Source of the DNA: Phytoactinopolyspora limicola
GTDB lineage: Bacteria > Actinomycetota > Actinomycetes > Jiangellales > Jiangellaceae
Assembly: GCF_011320225.1 (NCBI RefSeq)
Contig: NZ_JAAOEN010000006.1
Span: forward strand, 62,001 to 126,000
Reading direction: 5' to 3'
DNA length: 64,000 nt
Shown: piece by piece, positions 15,789 to 23,419 of the stretch
How positions within the stretch are numbered: position 1 is the first letter of the stretch
Layout of the letters: each line of letters starts with the position of its first letter
Notes under the pieces: generated by a model
The model's database searches: none
Told to the model about the DNA's origin: nothing
What the model saw: the letters and a program-made list of their open reading frames with translations, nothing else
Made by a program: the position numbers and the translations under genes

Positions 15789-16814
15789 TCAGCAGTCGCC
15801 CCGCCAGGCGGTGAGATCACACAACCCGGGTCCGGTCCGCCAAGTTAATCCGGTGCGGGCATTGACGCCGAACGGACGCCGCGCCTCGACGTCGGTGCTG
15901 GCCCCGGAGTCCCGCGAGAGCCAATACCGCAGCTCGACGGTGCGCTCACCGGTCAGCCGGATCACGTAGAACGGCGCCGCTATAGGCGAGCGTCCGCCAC
16001 CGGGAGCCGCCCACCAGTTGGAGCCCTGGGCCCGCGCCGGATCCACGAACGCGCAGTCATGTGCCGCGCCCTGATACCAGCAGCGACGGATCTCCGTGCC
16101 GCCGCGCCGGTCGACGCCGTCGACCGGGGTGACCCCGGACAGCGCACGCTGGTAGGTGTCTTCGCATGCCCCTTGGCGGCACGCCACCCAGTCGGTCCAG
16201 GCGTGCGCCCGTGCCGCGGCCGGCGAGGCGCCGCTGTTGATCCGCGTGCAGTACTTGTTGACGATGAAGGGGGCCATCCGGTTGGCCGCGTATCGGGAGT
16301 CCATAGCCTGCGCCGCGGTGTAGTTGGTGCCCAGGCCGGCAGAGTCGAGCTGCCACATGCCGATGCCGGGGTGGAACCACAGCCCGGGCGCGCGGTTCTG
16401 GGGATCGCCAAGTGCGGGCTGGGTGTCGTATCGCGACAGCGTCATCGGCGACGGCGCGGCTCCGGAGGGCGACACCTCCGGCCAGGTCATGGCGATCACC
16501 ATGGCCGTGGCGGCGTTGTGCGAGATCGAACACGACGCGTCGTCGGCGGCTTGGCGGGCGGCGTCACGGGCGTAGCGCAACGGCTCGGCACCGAACCGGA
16601 GTTGCTGGTTCTGGGGCACCCACGCGTTGGCCAGCTTCAGCGCTTCCGCCGTGGCGTCGTCGGCCGCTGCCGCGTCGTCGTCGCTGGCCACGTCGTGGGA
16701 GGGCTCGGGCGGAGGCGCGGACGTCGCCGGCGCCGCGGCACCCCACGCGGCGACACACCCTACGGTGGCAACGGAGATCAGCCGGGTGATCCACGCGCGC
16801 GACCTCTTAGCCAT
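15789..16814 (-). CDS. Secreted protein of unknown function, possibly lysozyme-like
   Basis: A 341-residue exported protein. Residues 1-30 form a signal peptide (MAKRSRAWITRLISVATVG, then Ala-rich to ATSAPPPEP), followed by an acidic/Ala linker. The mature domain has several cysteines (CSISHN, NKYCTRI, ACRQGACEDTYQ, RRCWYQ, HDCAFV, GLCDLTAWRGDC), consistent with disulfides outside the cell. A PGIGMWQLDSAGLG segment near residue 150 is reminiscent of transglycosylase/lysozyme folds, but the match is weak. The start is the ATG at 16814, with GGAG eight bases upstream. No operon partners. Confidence 0.72.
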   Translation of the reverse strand: MAKRSRAWITRLISVATVGCVAAWGAAAPATSAPPPEPSHDVASDDDAAAADDATAEALKLANAWVPQNQQLRFGAEPLRYARDAARQAADDASCSISHNAATAMVIAMTWPEVSPSGAAPSPMTLSRYDTQPALGDPQNRAPGLWFHPGIGMWQLDSAGLGTNYTAAQAMDSRYAANRMAPFIVNKYCTRINSGASPAAARAHAWTDWVACRQGACEDTYQRALSGVTPVDGVDRRGGTEIRRCWYQGAAHDCAFVDPARAQGSNWWAAPGGGRSPIAAPFYVIRLTGERTVELRYWLSRDSGASTDVEARRPFGVNARTGLTWRTGPGLCDLTAWRGDC

Positions 16815-16914
16815 GTTGTGCACTCCTTCGGCCCATGGATGATCAGGCCACCCCTCGTCAGTGTCCTAGACCAGTGCCTGCGGTGTCTGGCGAATCCCAA
16901 AGTCGCCCTCAGCC

Positions 16915-16972
16915 CGGTGATCGTTGCCGGGATCGTGTCGCTATGGCGACAGAAATCCGGCAACGATCACCG
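16915..16972. terminator. GTGATC-family hairpin
   Basis: Perfect 16-bp arms CGGTGATCGTTGCCGG (16915-16930 / 16957-16972) enclose a second hairpin TGTCGC-TATG-GCGACA (16936-16951). It lies between the divergent secreted-protein and PdxH-like genes, so here it is not at gene ends. The arm sequence equals that of 2353-2410. Confidence 0.6.
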
Positions 16973-17090
16973 ATGCGTGGGGATGCTGTGGGGAAGCCGG
17001 GGGATGGTGTGGGGAAGCCGTCCGGAGACCACGCGAGCCGGACCGGATAGGTTTGAGGTCGCCCCACCGGAACCCTCAGGAGGATGAGTC

Positions 17091-17750
17091 GTGACGGCGT
17101 CCAACGTCCAAGCCTTGCTGCGGTCGCTGCGTGTGTTCCCGGACGAGCTACCGGACTTCGAGCCCGCCGCGGTGCCGGACGACCCGTTGCGGTTGTTCCT
17201 GTCGTGGCTCGACGACGCCATCCGCACCGGGGTCCCCGCACCCCATACCACCACGCTGGCTACTGCTGGCGCCGATGGCCGGGTCTCGGCACGGGTGTTG
17301 CTGCTCAAGGACGTCGACGACACCGGCTGGTACGTCGCCACCCACGCCAGCAGCCCCAAGGCCGCACACATCGCCGAGAATCCCCAAGTATCGCTGTCGT
17401 TCCTCTGGTCGCAGCGCGGACGGCAGATCCGGATCGAAGGGGTCGCGTCCGCGATGGACGCCGAGACCAGCGCTCGTGACTTCTTGGAACGGCCGATGGA
17501 CTCGAGGGTCGCCACCCTGGTGGGGCACCAGAGCCAGCAGATGGCCGATCCGGCGGAGTACCGAGCCGCCGAGGCCGATGCACGCCGACGGATCGCCGAA
17601 GACCCTCAGGTAGTCGCGGAATCGTGGACGGTCTACCAGGTGCGTCCCAGATCGGTGGAGTTCTGGCAGGGCCGCCCCGACCGGTCTCACGTGAGAGTGC
17701 GCTACGACGCGGTCGGGGAAGGGTGGCAGCGAACGATGTTGTGGCCGTAG
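17091..17750 (+). CDS. Pyridoxamine 5'-phosphate oxidase-family flavoprotein
   Basis: PdxH-like FMN oxidase. It has the split-barrel core: HTTTLATAGADGRVSARVLLLKDVDDTGWYVATHASSPKAAHIAENP, and a conserved C-terminal half with QSQQM, VYQVRPRSVEFWQGRPDRSHVRVRY and a terminal RTMLWP. These positions match PdxH C-terminal substrate-binding residues, so true pyridoxal-5'-phosphate synthesis is plausible, although many actinobacterial relatives use other cofactors. The start is the GTG at 17091, with a strong AGGAGGATG upstream. The 219-residue length is normal. It is followed by a small membrane-protein gene. Confidence 0.85.
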   Translation: MTASNVQALLRSLRVFPDELPDFEPAAVPDDPLRLFLSWLDDAIRTGVPAPHTTTLATAGADGRVSARVLLLKDVDDTGWYVATHASSPKAAHIAENPQVSLSFLWSQRGRQIRIEGVASAMDAETSARDFLERPMDSRVATLVGHQSQQMADPAEYRAAEADARRRIAEDPQVVAESWTVYQVRPRSVEFWQGRPDRSHVRVRYDAVGEGWQRTMLWP

Positions 17751-17901
17751 CTCCGACCTGCCGGGGGTTTGCCCGTCGTCATGATCGGGAAATGATGACC
17801 ACACGAGCGCGCTTCGATGGTGGCCCGGTGGCGGCACGTGGTCCACAAGCCACACCACCGGACCGAACCAGCCGCGGCGCGGAAATTGTGGAGGTCAGGT
17901 C

Positions 17902-18288
17902 ATGATCGTAGTGGCAGTACTGGTACTCGCCGCTGTGATCGCGCTGGTCATCGCCGTAGTGGTGGAGGGCGGCGAGGCGGTGACCGTGGAAGCGCTCGGA
18001 TCCAGCGTGCACACCACCGTGTTGGGGGTCTTCGCAGCTGGCTTGGTCGCCGGTCTGGTGCTGGTGGGTGCGCTTGCCCTGCTCGCCTTCGGCGTTCGGC
18101 AGGTCCAGGCGCGTCGCCGGGAGATCGACTACTTGCGCAAGAAGATCGCCGAGCATGAGCGAGCCGACGAACCTGACGCCCAGGGCGAAGGGCCGGTGAG
18201 CGAGCCGTCGGCGTCGAGCTGGGTACCGGAACGTGGGCCGGTACGCAGAAGTGCGCCGTCGACGTCTCCAGAGCCACTCCGCCGGTAA
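17902..18288 (+). CDS. Small membrane protein of unknown function (LapA-like topology)
   Basis: A 128-residue protein with two hydrophobic helices (residues 2-21 and 42-65), then a basic/charged helical stretch RQVQARRREIDYLRKKIAEHE that looks like a short coiled coil, and a Ser/Pro-rich tail. The arrangement recalls LapA/DUF1049 proteins, but no clear family motif is seen. It follows the PdxH-like gene by 150 bp and converges on an SDR gene. A 37-codon ORF starting at 17792 ends over its ATG (ATGA), which may be a leader. Function unknown. Confidence 0.65.
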   Translation: MIVVAVLVLAAVIALVIAVVVEGGEAVTVEALGSSVHTTVLGVFAAGLVAGLVLVGALALLAFGVRQVQARRREIDYLRKKIAEHERADEPDAQGEGPVSEPSASSWVPERGPVRRSAPSTSPEPLRR

Positions 18289-18363
18289 GACCGGTTGTGT
18301 GTGGTGGTCGTCGGACAGTCCACCGGGTTGGTGATGTCGACGGGGTAGTTGGCGGGCGGAGCG

Positions 18364-19194
18364 TCAGTAGTGGACCCAGCCGCCGTCGACGTTGATGACT
18401 TGTCCGGTGATGAAGCTGCTTTCGTCGCTGGCCAGGAAGACGAACGCACCGGTGAGGTCGGCTGCGTATCCGCGCCGTTTCAGCGATTGGACCGGGAGGA
18501 TCGTGTCCATGACGGCGTTGGCGTCCGGCGCGATGTCGACCTCGCTTTCGGTACGGATAGCGCCGGGCATGACGGCGTTGACGCGGATCGCCTCGCCACC
18601 CATCTCACGAGCCAACGCCCTGGTCAGGCCGATGATTCCGGCCTTGCTCGCGGTGTAGTGGACCGAACCGGCCTGGCCGGTCTCGACCATGACGCTGGTG
18701 ACGTTGATGACACATCCGTGTCCGCTGTCGCGCAGATCGGGGTAGGCCGCCCGAGTCAGCAGCCAGCTGCCGCGGAGGTTGACCTGGTAAACGTGATCCC
18801 ATTGGTCGACTGTGAGCTGGTGCCATGCCCCACGGGAGGAGGCCGCGGCATTGTTGACCAGGACGTCGATCCGTCCAAGTTCGGCACGCGTGGAGGAGAC
18901 GAGTGTGTCGGCCGCCTGCGGGTCGGCGAGGTCGGCGGCGAGCGGGATGGCCTGGCCTCCGATGCCGGCCAGTTCGGCGGCGAGCTTCTCGGCCTGCTCG
19001 GTGGGTTCAGGACGGGGCTCGTGTGCGATGGCCACCGCCGCGCCTTCGGCGACATAGGCGCGGGCTACGGCGGCGCCGATGCCGCGGGAGGCTCCGGTGA
19101 TCAATGCGACCCGCCCGGCCAAGCGAGGGCCGGGGCCGGCCGGCACGGTGTGCGGCTGCGTGGAGACGTCCGGCGAACCGGCGTGAATGTCCAT
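18364..19194 (-). CDS. Short-chain dehydrogenase/reductase
   Basis: NAD(P)-dependent oxidoreductase of about 276 residues. TGASRGIG is near residue 33-40, NNAA in IDVLVNNAAASSRG replaces the usual NNAG, and the catalytic HYTASKAG (Tyr-x3-Lys) follows SVMVETGQAGSV. The C-terminal GQVINVDGGW is typical of FabG-like SDRs. The start is the ATG at 19194 (MDIHAGSPD), with GGGAGGGTG upstream; a 20-residue tail precedes the Rossmann fold. It sits downstream of RidA on the same strand, separated by a strong hairpin, so it is probably transcribed on its own. Confidence 0.9.
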   Translation of the reverse strand: MDIHAGSPDVSTQPHTVPAGPGPRLAGRVALITGASRGIGAAVARAYVAEGAAVAIAHEPRPEPTEQAEKLAAELAGIGGQAIPLAADLADPQAADTLVSSTRAELGRIDVLVNNAAASSRGAWHQLTVDQWDHVYQVNLRGSWLLTRAAYPDLRDSGHGCVINVTSVMVETGQAGSVHYTASKAGIIGLTRALAREMGGEAIRVNAVMPGAIRTESEVDIAPDANAVMDTILPVQSLKRRGYAADLTGAFVFLASDESSFITGQVINVDGGWVHY

Positions 19195-19268
19195 GCACCC
19201 TCCCAACACGTCACCAGTACCATACACGCTCGTATCACTAGACGTAATGGGCAGTTCATTCTATATGT

Positions 19269-19348
19269 CCGCCCCTGTCCCCATGATCATGAACACTTTG
19301 CCGTGCCATAGCACGGCAAAGTGTTCATGATCATGGGGACAGGGGCGG
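19269..19348. terminator. 80-bp hairpin with 38-bp perfect arms
   Basis: Arms 19269-19306 and 19311-19348 pair perfectly around a CATA loop; the arm contains CCATGATCATGAACACTTTG. It lies downstream of RidA and upstream of the SDR, both on the minus strand, so it would terminate RidA transcription. A variant of the GTGATC family with CATGATCATG. Confidence 0.72.
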
Positions 19349-19386
19349 GGTAGGGCGGGTGCGGGATGGGGTGCGGTAGGGGGAGG

Positions 19387-19851
19387 TCAGGCCGCGACGC
19401 GGGCGACCAACTCGACCTCCACCGGAACCCCGAGCGGCAGACTGGCGACCCCGACCGCGGACCGTGCGTGCCGGCCCCGGTCACCGAGCACCTCGATCAA
19501 CAGCTGGCTGGCTCCGTTGGCTACGGACGGCTGCTGGGTGAGGTCGGGCGTGGAGTTGACGAACACGGTGACCTTCAGGATGCGTTCGACGGCGTCCAGC
19601 GAACCCAGCGCCGCCTTCAGGCGGTACAAGCCGTTGGCGGCCGCCTTGCGGGCCTCGTCGATGGCCTGGTCGACGGTAACGTCCGCGCCTACCTTGCCGA
19701 GCAATGGCGCGCTTTCGCCGACGAACGCCACCTGGCCGGACACATACGCCACACCCTCGTCGATGACGACGGCTTCGATCGGAGCGGAGGCGGGTAGCGG
19801 TGCGGGTGCCTCGGGCATGGCGGTGGTCAGCTGCTGGTCTGCGGTGCTCAT
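19387..19851 (-). CDS. RidA/YjgF-family enamine/imine deaminase
   Basis: Hydrolyses reactive enamine/imine intermediates from PLP-dependent deaminases. The 154 residues include AYVSGQVAFVGE, the central GLYRLKAALGSLDAVERILKVTVFVNSTPDL and the C-terminal GRHARSAVGVASLPLGVPVEVELVARV, which carries the conserved Arg that binds the substrate carboxylate. The N-terminus has an extra 15 residues. It is directly downstream of the remnant of a PLP-dependent amino-acid deaminase, the kind of enzyme whose products RidA clears. RidA may therefore have lost its operon partner. Confidence 0.93.
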   Translation of the reverse strand: MSTADQQLTTAMPEAPAPLPASAPIEAVVIDEGVAYVSGQVAFVGESAPLLGKVGADVTVDQAIDEARKAAANGLYRLKAALGSLDAVERILKVTVFVNSTPDLTQQPSVANGASQLLIEVLGDRGRHARSAVGVASLPLGVPVEVELVARVAA

Positions 19852-19881
19852 GTGAACCTCTCGTGATCGGCTGATGCGGGA

Positions 19882-20252
19882 TCAGAAGAACGTGCGGACG
19901 GCGGAGATCACCCGGTAGGCGTCGTCGACCACCGGGATGACCCGCCACGTGTCGAACGTGGTGCACGGATGAGAGGGGCCGCGCGCTACGAGGTCGCCGA
20001 CCTCGAGCGTGGCGTCGCCATCCGGATCCACGCACGGGTAACCGTGCTGGTGTTTGGTGCCGGTCATGGTCCCGCCGGCCAGTTCGGTGTAGTGGCCACC
20101 GCGTAGCCGGCCGAGGGCCTCGGGCAGCCTACCGTCCGCAGCGGCATCGCGTTTGCTCGCGTCGCCGATGACTAGGCTGGGTGCAGGGGGCAGAGTGCCC
20201 GCGCGCAGACCTCGAGGGCCGCCCAGAAGTCCGATGACGCGCGGTTGCCTGG
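19882..20252 (-). pseudogene. 3' remnant of D-serine dehydratase-like amino-acid deaminase
   Basis: The last 120 or so codons of a PLP-dependent deaminase of the D-threonine aldolase/D-serine dehydratase (DSD1) group survive. Motifs TLEVGDLVARGPSHPCTTFD and VVDDAYRVISAVRTFF are the family's C-terminal signature, including the zinc-site HxC. Upstream, DFWAALEVCARAL is in a different frame from the following PPAPSLVIGDASKRDAAADG, so there is a frameshift near 20190-20205. The sequence then stops at the end of the methyltransferase gene, and the PLP barrel is missing. The rest was probably lost in a rearrangement that brought in the methyltransferase. Confidence 0.8.
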
Positions 20253-20810
20253 TTAGCCGTCCGACCGGACGGCGCGGATGACCATGATCGTCTTGCGCCC
20301 GTTGGGGCGAGTGAGAGTCTCGACGCTGCCGTAGCCGAGGCCTCCCAGGACCTGCGTGACCTCGCTCACCTGCTGATTGGTGATGCCGTGACCGGGACGG
20401 CGCAGGAGGCGTTCGGCGAGCAGCAGCCGGCCGCCGGGGGCCAGGGTGGCGTTCAGGGCGGCGAGGCCGGCATCGCGGTCGACCCAATGGTGCATCGCGG
20501 CGATCGACCAGATGACACTAAACGATGCGTCCTCGAACGGTGGCTGCTCGGCGGTGCCGACCCGCACGTCCGCACCGGGGACACGTTTCTTGACCATGTC
20601 GACAAAGGTGTCCGACGGGTCGATGGCCGCGACCCGGTCGGCGCCGATCCGTTCGGCCGCCAGGGCGACCGCGGTACCCGGGCCACAGCCGACCTCGAGT
20701 GCGCGATCGGTCGGCTGCAAGTCTGCCAGGTCGACGACGATCTGGTTGGACGCCGAGCCTCGGTTCAACCAGCCGTAGATACGACCCGTGATTGCGCCGA
20801 ACCTCTGCAT
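20253..20810 (-). CDS. Class I SAM-dependent methyltransferase
   Basis: A small-molecule methyltransferase of 185 residues with a UbiE/COQ5-like core. The SAM-binding motif I is ALEVGCGPGTAVALAA (about 37-52), motif II AAIDPSDTFVDMV, and motif IV FSVIWSIAAMHHWVD; the LAPGGRLLLAERLL stretch completes the fold. It is shorter than most relatives because the C-terminal strands are abbreviated. It abuts a truncated deaminase on the same strand. Substrate unknown. Confidence 0.88.
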   Translation of the reverse strand: MQRFGAITGRIYGWLNRGSASNQIVVDLADLQPTDRALEVGCGPGTAVALAAERIGADRVAAIDPSDTFVDMVKKRVPGADVRVGTAEQPPFEDASFSVIWSIAAMHHWVDRDAGLAALNATLAPGGRLLLAERLLRRPGHGITNQQVSEVTQVLGGLGYGSVETLTRPNGRKTIMVIRAVRSDG

Positions 20811-21025
20811 CGCGTCAGCGTACTCCGGTTCACTCCGCGCTACCTATGGCGGTGGGTGACAACAACGGATCTTGCGGCGGTGATCTTCCGGTGTGATGAT
20901 CAGGTAATGCCAGGAAACGCGTGATGATCTTCTCCTGACATAATTGGTGATTCTGGTTGTGCGACGCGGCGCGGCCTGTGAGAGTGGCAGTGCGGGATGA
21001 TCGTCTTCACATGGAGGGTTCGGGC

Positions 21026-22279
21026 ATGCGGGTGGGCCGTGATGTCCAGGACCGGCTGAAGAGCCGGATCCAGAGCGGGCTGAAGCTCGTCGCTGGTGAG
21101 CACATCATGCTCATCGTCCGCATCAACGGTAAGAACCCCACAGCCGACTGCCTTGTTGTCACCAACGCCCGGGTCCTCACCTTGGAGTCCACGGCCGAGC
21201 CGCTGACGTGGATCCGTCGTCAGGCCCTCGCCGATGAGGTCCGAACCTGGCGGCTGACCCGGAAGTTCCGCAGCCGTTTCACCGTCACCTCCGGATACGG
21301 TCGCACCGACGTGTTCGGCTCCAGCCTGACCGTCTTCGACGACGACCTCGTCGACGAGGCCATGACCACGTTGGTGAGCAACCGCACGGCCGCCAGCAGC
21401 GTGAGCACGGTGAAGGCTTTGCGCGCCGAGGCGCACTGGATGTCGAGCCCGTACGGCCGAGCCGTGTACGTGCTGGACCGGGTCCGCGTCCCTCCGGCCA
21501 CCGCCGAGGTCATCGACCTCGACATGGTGGAACGTCAGCTGAGCCAGTTCGACTACTGGCCTAGTAGCGAGGTACGTCGGCACTTGGCGTCATGCCTGCC
21601 CGGCGGTGGTTGTTTCCTGGCCGGCGCGAGCTCCGACGCCGCTCAGCCCGGGCCGCCGGCGCCGGTGGCTCGGGAACACATCGATGCTGTGCTCGACGGG
21701 CTCGTCACCGTAGACTCCGCCAAGATCAAGAAGTCGTCCGGAACCGAAGCGTACGTGTTCCATCAGTTGATGGTGGTCGCCGCGCACATTCGCAGCGCCG
21801 CGGCCTGGCAGTCGCCACACTTGGATGAGCATGGCCTCCGGGTCGACCTGGATGACGAGGTCCGACGCATCGCGTTGCGCTGTCACCAGATCGCCGGTCT
21901 ACGCGCCGAGATCGGTGACAAACCGGAGGGTCAGTCCGAGACCGGCCGTCGGGCGGCCGCGGTCCGAGAAACGTCGCTGGCGTCCCTGGACGCCGTCGCC
22001 AGCCGCCTGGAAGACCGGGTGAGCCTGCTGGCGTCGTACCGCGACCGACTGCGCTCCCTGTCTCGGGAGTTGGCTGATCTCGATAGCGCCACCCACATCT
22101 CCGGTGTCGCCGAACGGGTCGCCACGCTGGCGTCGTCGGCCAGCGACGAGCCGGGCGCACACCTGGGTTCCTTGCTGCCTAACCCGCGTGAACCCGAAGA
22201 CGCACTCCCGGACGCGTTGGCGGCTGTCCGGGAAGAGATAGATCGGCTGACTCAGCACGACGGCCATCTCGTGCCCTGA
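21026..22279 (+). CDS. Protein of unknown function with N-terminal PH-like domain and C-terminal coiled coil
   Basis: About 417 residues, soluble, unrecognised. Residues 10-120 (LVAGEHIMLIVRINGK..., CLVVTNARVLTLES) resemble a bacterial PH/YokE-type domain. The middle contains YDYWP-like and VYVLDRVRVPPATAEVIDLDM segments. The C-terminal part (about 290-410) is rich in Arg/Glu/Leu heptads and predicted coiled coil. The start is the ATG at 21026, since GGAGG lies seven bases upstream; the ATG at 21011 lacks a site. It stands between a methyltransferase and a terpene-cyclase-like gene; no operon partner suggests a role. Confidence 0.6.
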   Translation: MRVGRDVQDRLKSRIQSGLKLVAGEHIMLIVRINGKNPTADCLVVTNARVLTLESTAEPLTWIRRQALADEVRTWRLTRKFRSRFTVTSGYGRTDVFGSSLTVFDDDLVDEAMTTLVSNRTAASSVSTVKALRAEAHWMSSPYGRAVYVLDRVRVPPATAEVIDLDMVERQLSQFDYWPSSEVRRHLASCLPGGGCFLAGASSDAAQPGPPAPVAREHIDAVLDGLVTVDSAKIKKSSGTEAYVFHQLMVVAAHIRSAAAWQSPHLDEHGLRVDLDDEVRRIALRCHQIAGLRAEIGDKPEGQSETGRRAAAVRETSLASLDAVASRLEDRVSLLASYRDRLRSLSRELADLDSATHISGVAERVATLASSASDEPGAHLGSLLPNPREPEDALPDALAAVREEIDRLTQHDGHLVP

Positions 22280-22336
22280 TCGTCTTTTGTCGCGTTGGTC
22301 CTGGATCGGCGCCACACCGGACGTCCGTTGGAGGCC

Positions 22337-23284
22337 ATGGCCGATTCGTTCAAGCGTCGTGAGTTCATGACGGGTGATGATGAGGTGGTGAACACTTTGA
22401 CCAGGGCTGCCGAGTTCATGGCCACCCATGCGCGCTTGCTCGATCGCCGCCGGTTCGAGCTGCTGTTCGGGGACGGTTCAACCGTTGCTGCACTGGCGGC
22501 GCTGGCTGCCTACCGTCAGCCGGACGGCGGGTACGGAATCGGTCTCGAACCAGACCTGCGCTCCGACAGCAGCCAACCGCTGAGTGCATTACACGCGTTC
22601 GAGGTGTTCGAGGAGATCGGCCGGGACACCTCGCCGGAGGCCGTCAAACTGTGTGACTGGCTCGGCTCCGTGACACTCGTCGACGGCGGGTTGCCGTTCG
22701 CGTTGCCGATCCCAGACCCAGCGGGCTGTGCGCCGTTCTTCGTCGACGTCGACCCGACCGAGTCGTCGCTGCACATGACCGCCATGCTGGCGGGAATCGC
22801 GCACCGGGTGGGTCGCCACGACACGGGTGTGCGGGACCACCCCTGGCTGGTGACCGCCACGGACTACGCGATGCGACACATCCGGGCGATGCGGGCGCCC
22901 GGCCATGCACTTGAGTTCCGCTACTGCCTGCAGATGCTCGACGCCCTGGTGGACACGTCGGCTGAGGCCCGAGTGGAGCTGCGGCGCCTGGGCGAGTTCC
23001 TTCCGTCGTCCGGACCTATACCCGTCGACGGTGGGATCGAAGGCGAGGCGATGCACCTCCTTGACTTCGCGCCCGTCCCAGAGCGCCCGATCCGGAATCT
23101 GTTTCCGGCGACGGCGGTGCGCGACGAACTGGACCGGCTGATGACCGGGCAGCAGGACGACGGTGGCTGGACCGTCGACTGGCAGGCACACTCGCCGGCC
23201 AGTGCGGTCGAATGGCGAGGCTGGTCCACGGTGCGCGCCCTAAAAATCCTGCGCGACAACCATCGGCTGACAAGAAGCGACTAA
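22337..23284 (+). CDS. Protein with prenyltransferase/squalene-oxidase-like repeats
   Basis: About 315 residues of alpha-helical pairs. AYRQPDGGYGIGLEPDLR and GQQDDGGWTVDWQAHSPASAVEWRGWSTV resemble QW-type repeats of the terpenoid cyclase/protein prenyltransferase alpha-alpha toroid, but no DxDD or DCTAE catalytic motif is seen. Catalysis is therefore doubtful. Start choice is uncertain: ATG 22337 has GGAGG only two bases away, while ATG 22367 has a weak site. It is 58 bp downstream of the PH-like gene. Function unknown. Confidence 0.6.
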   Translation: MADSFKRREFMTGDDEVVNTLTRAAEFMATHARLLDRRRFELLFGDGSTVAALAALAAYRQPDGGYGIGLEPDLRSDSSQPLSALHAFEVFEEIGRDTSPEAVKLCDWLGSVTLVDGGLPFALPIPDPAGCAPFFVDVDPTESSLHMTAMLAGIAHRVGRHDTGVRDHPWLVTATDYAMRHIRAMRAPGHALEFRYCLQMLDALVDTSAEARVELRRLGEFLPSSGPIPVDGGIEGEAMHLLDFAPVPERPIRNLFPATAVRDELDRLMTGQQDDGGWTVDWQAHSPASAVEWRGWSTVRALKILRDNHRLTRSD

Positions 23285-23419
23285 GGGCTGTCCGAACATC
23301 CCAACACGGAGACACCGGAGCCGGTTCCGCGCGGGATAACTCGCCGGGGAGCCGGTAGGATTGGCTGCGGTCCACGTCGGACCGTCACTGCCCGTACTAT
23401 CTGCTCCTCGGAGATCGTT

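Noticed and set aside
17792-17905. 37-codon ORF overlapping the small membrane-protein start
   Set aside because: Weak ribosome site and no recognisable feature; only mentioned as a possible leader.
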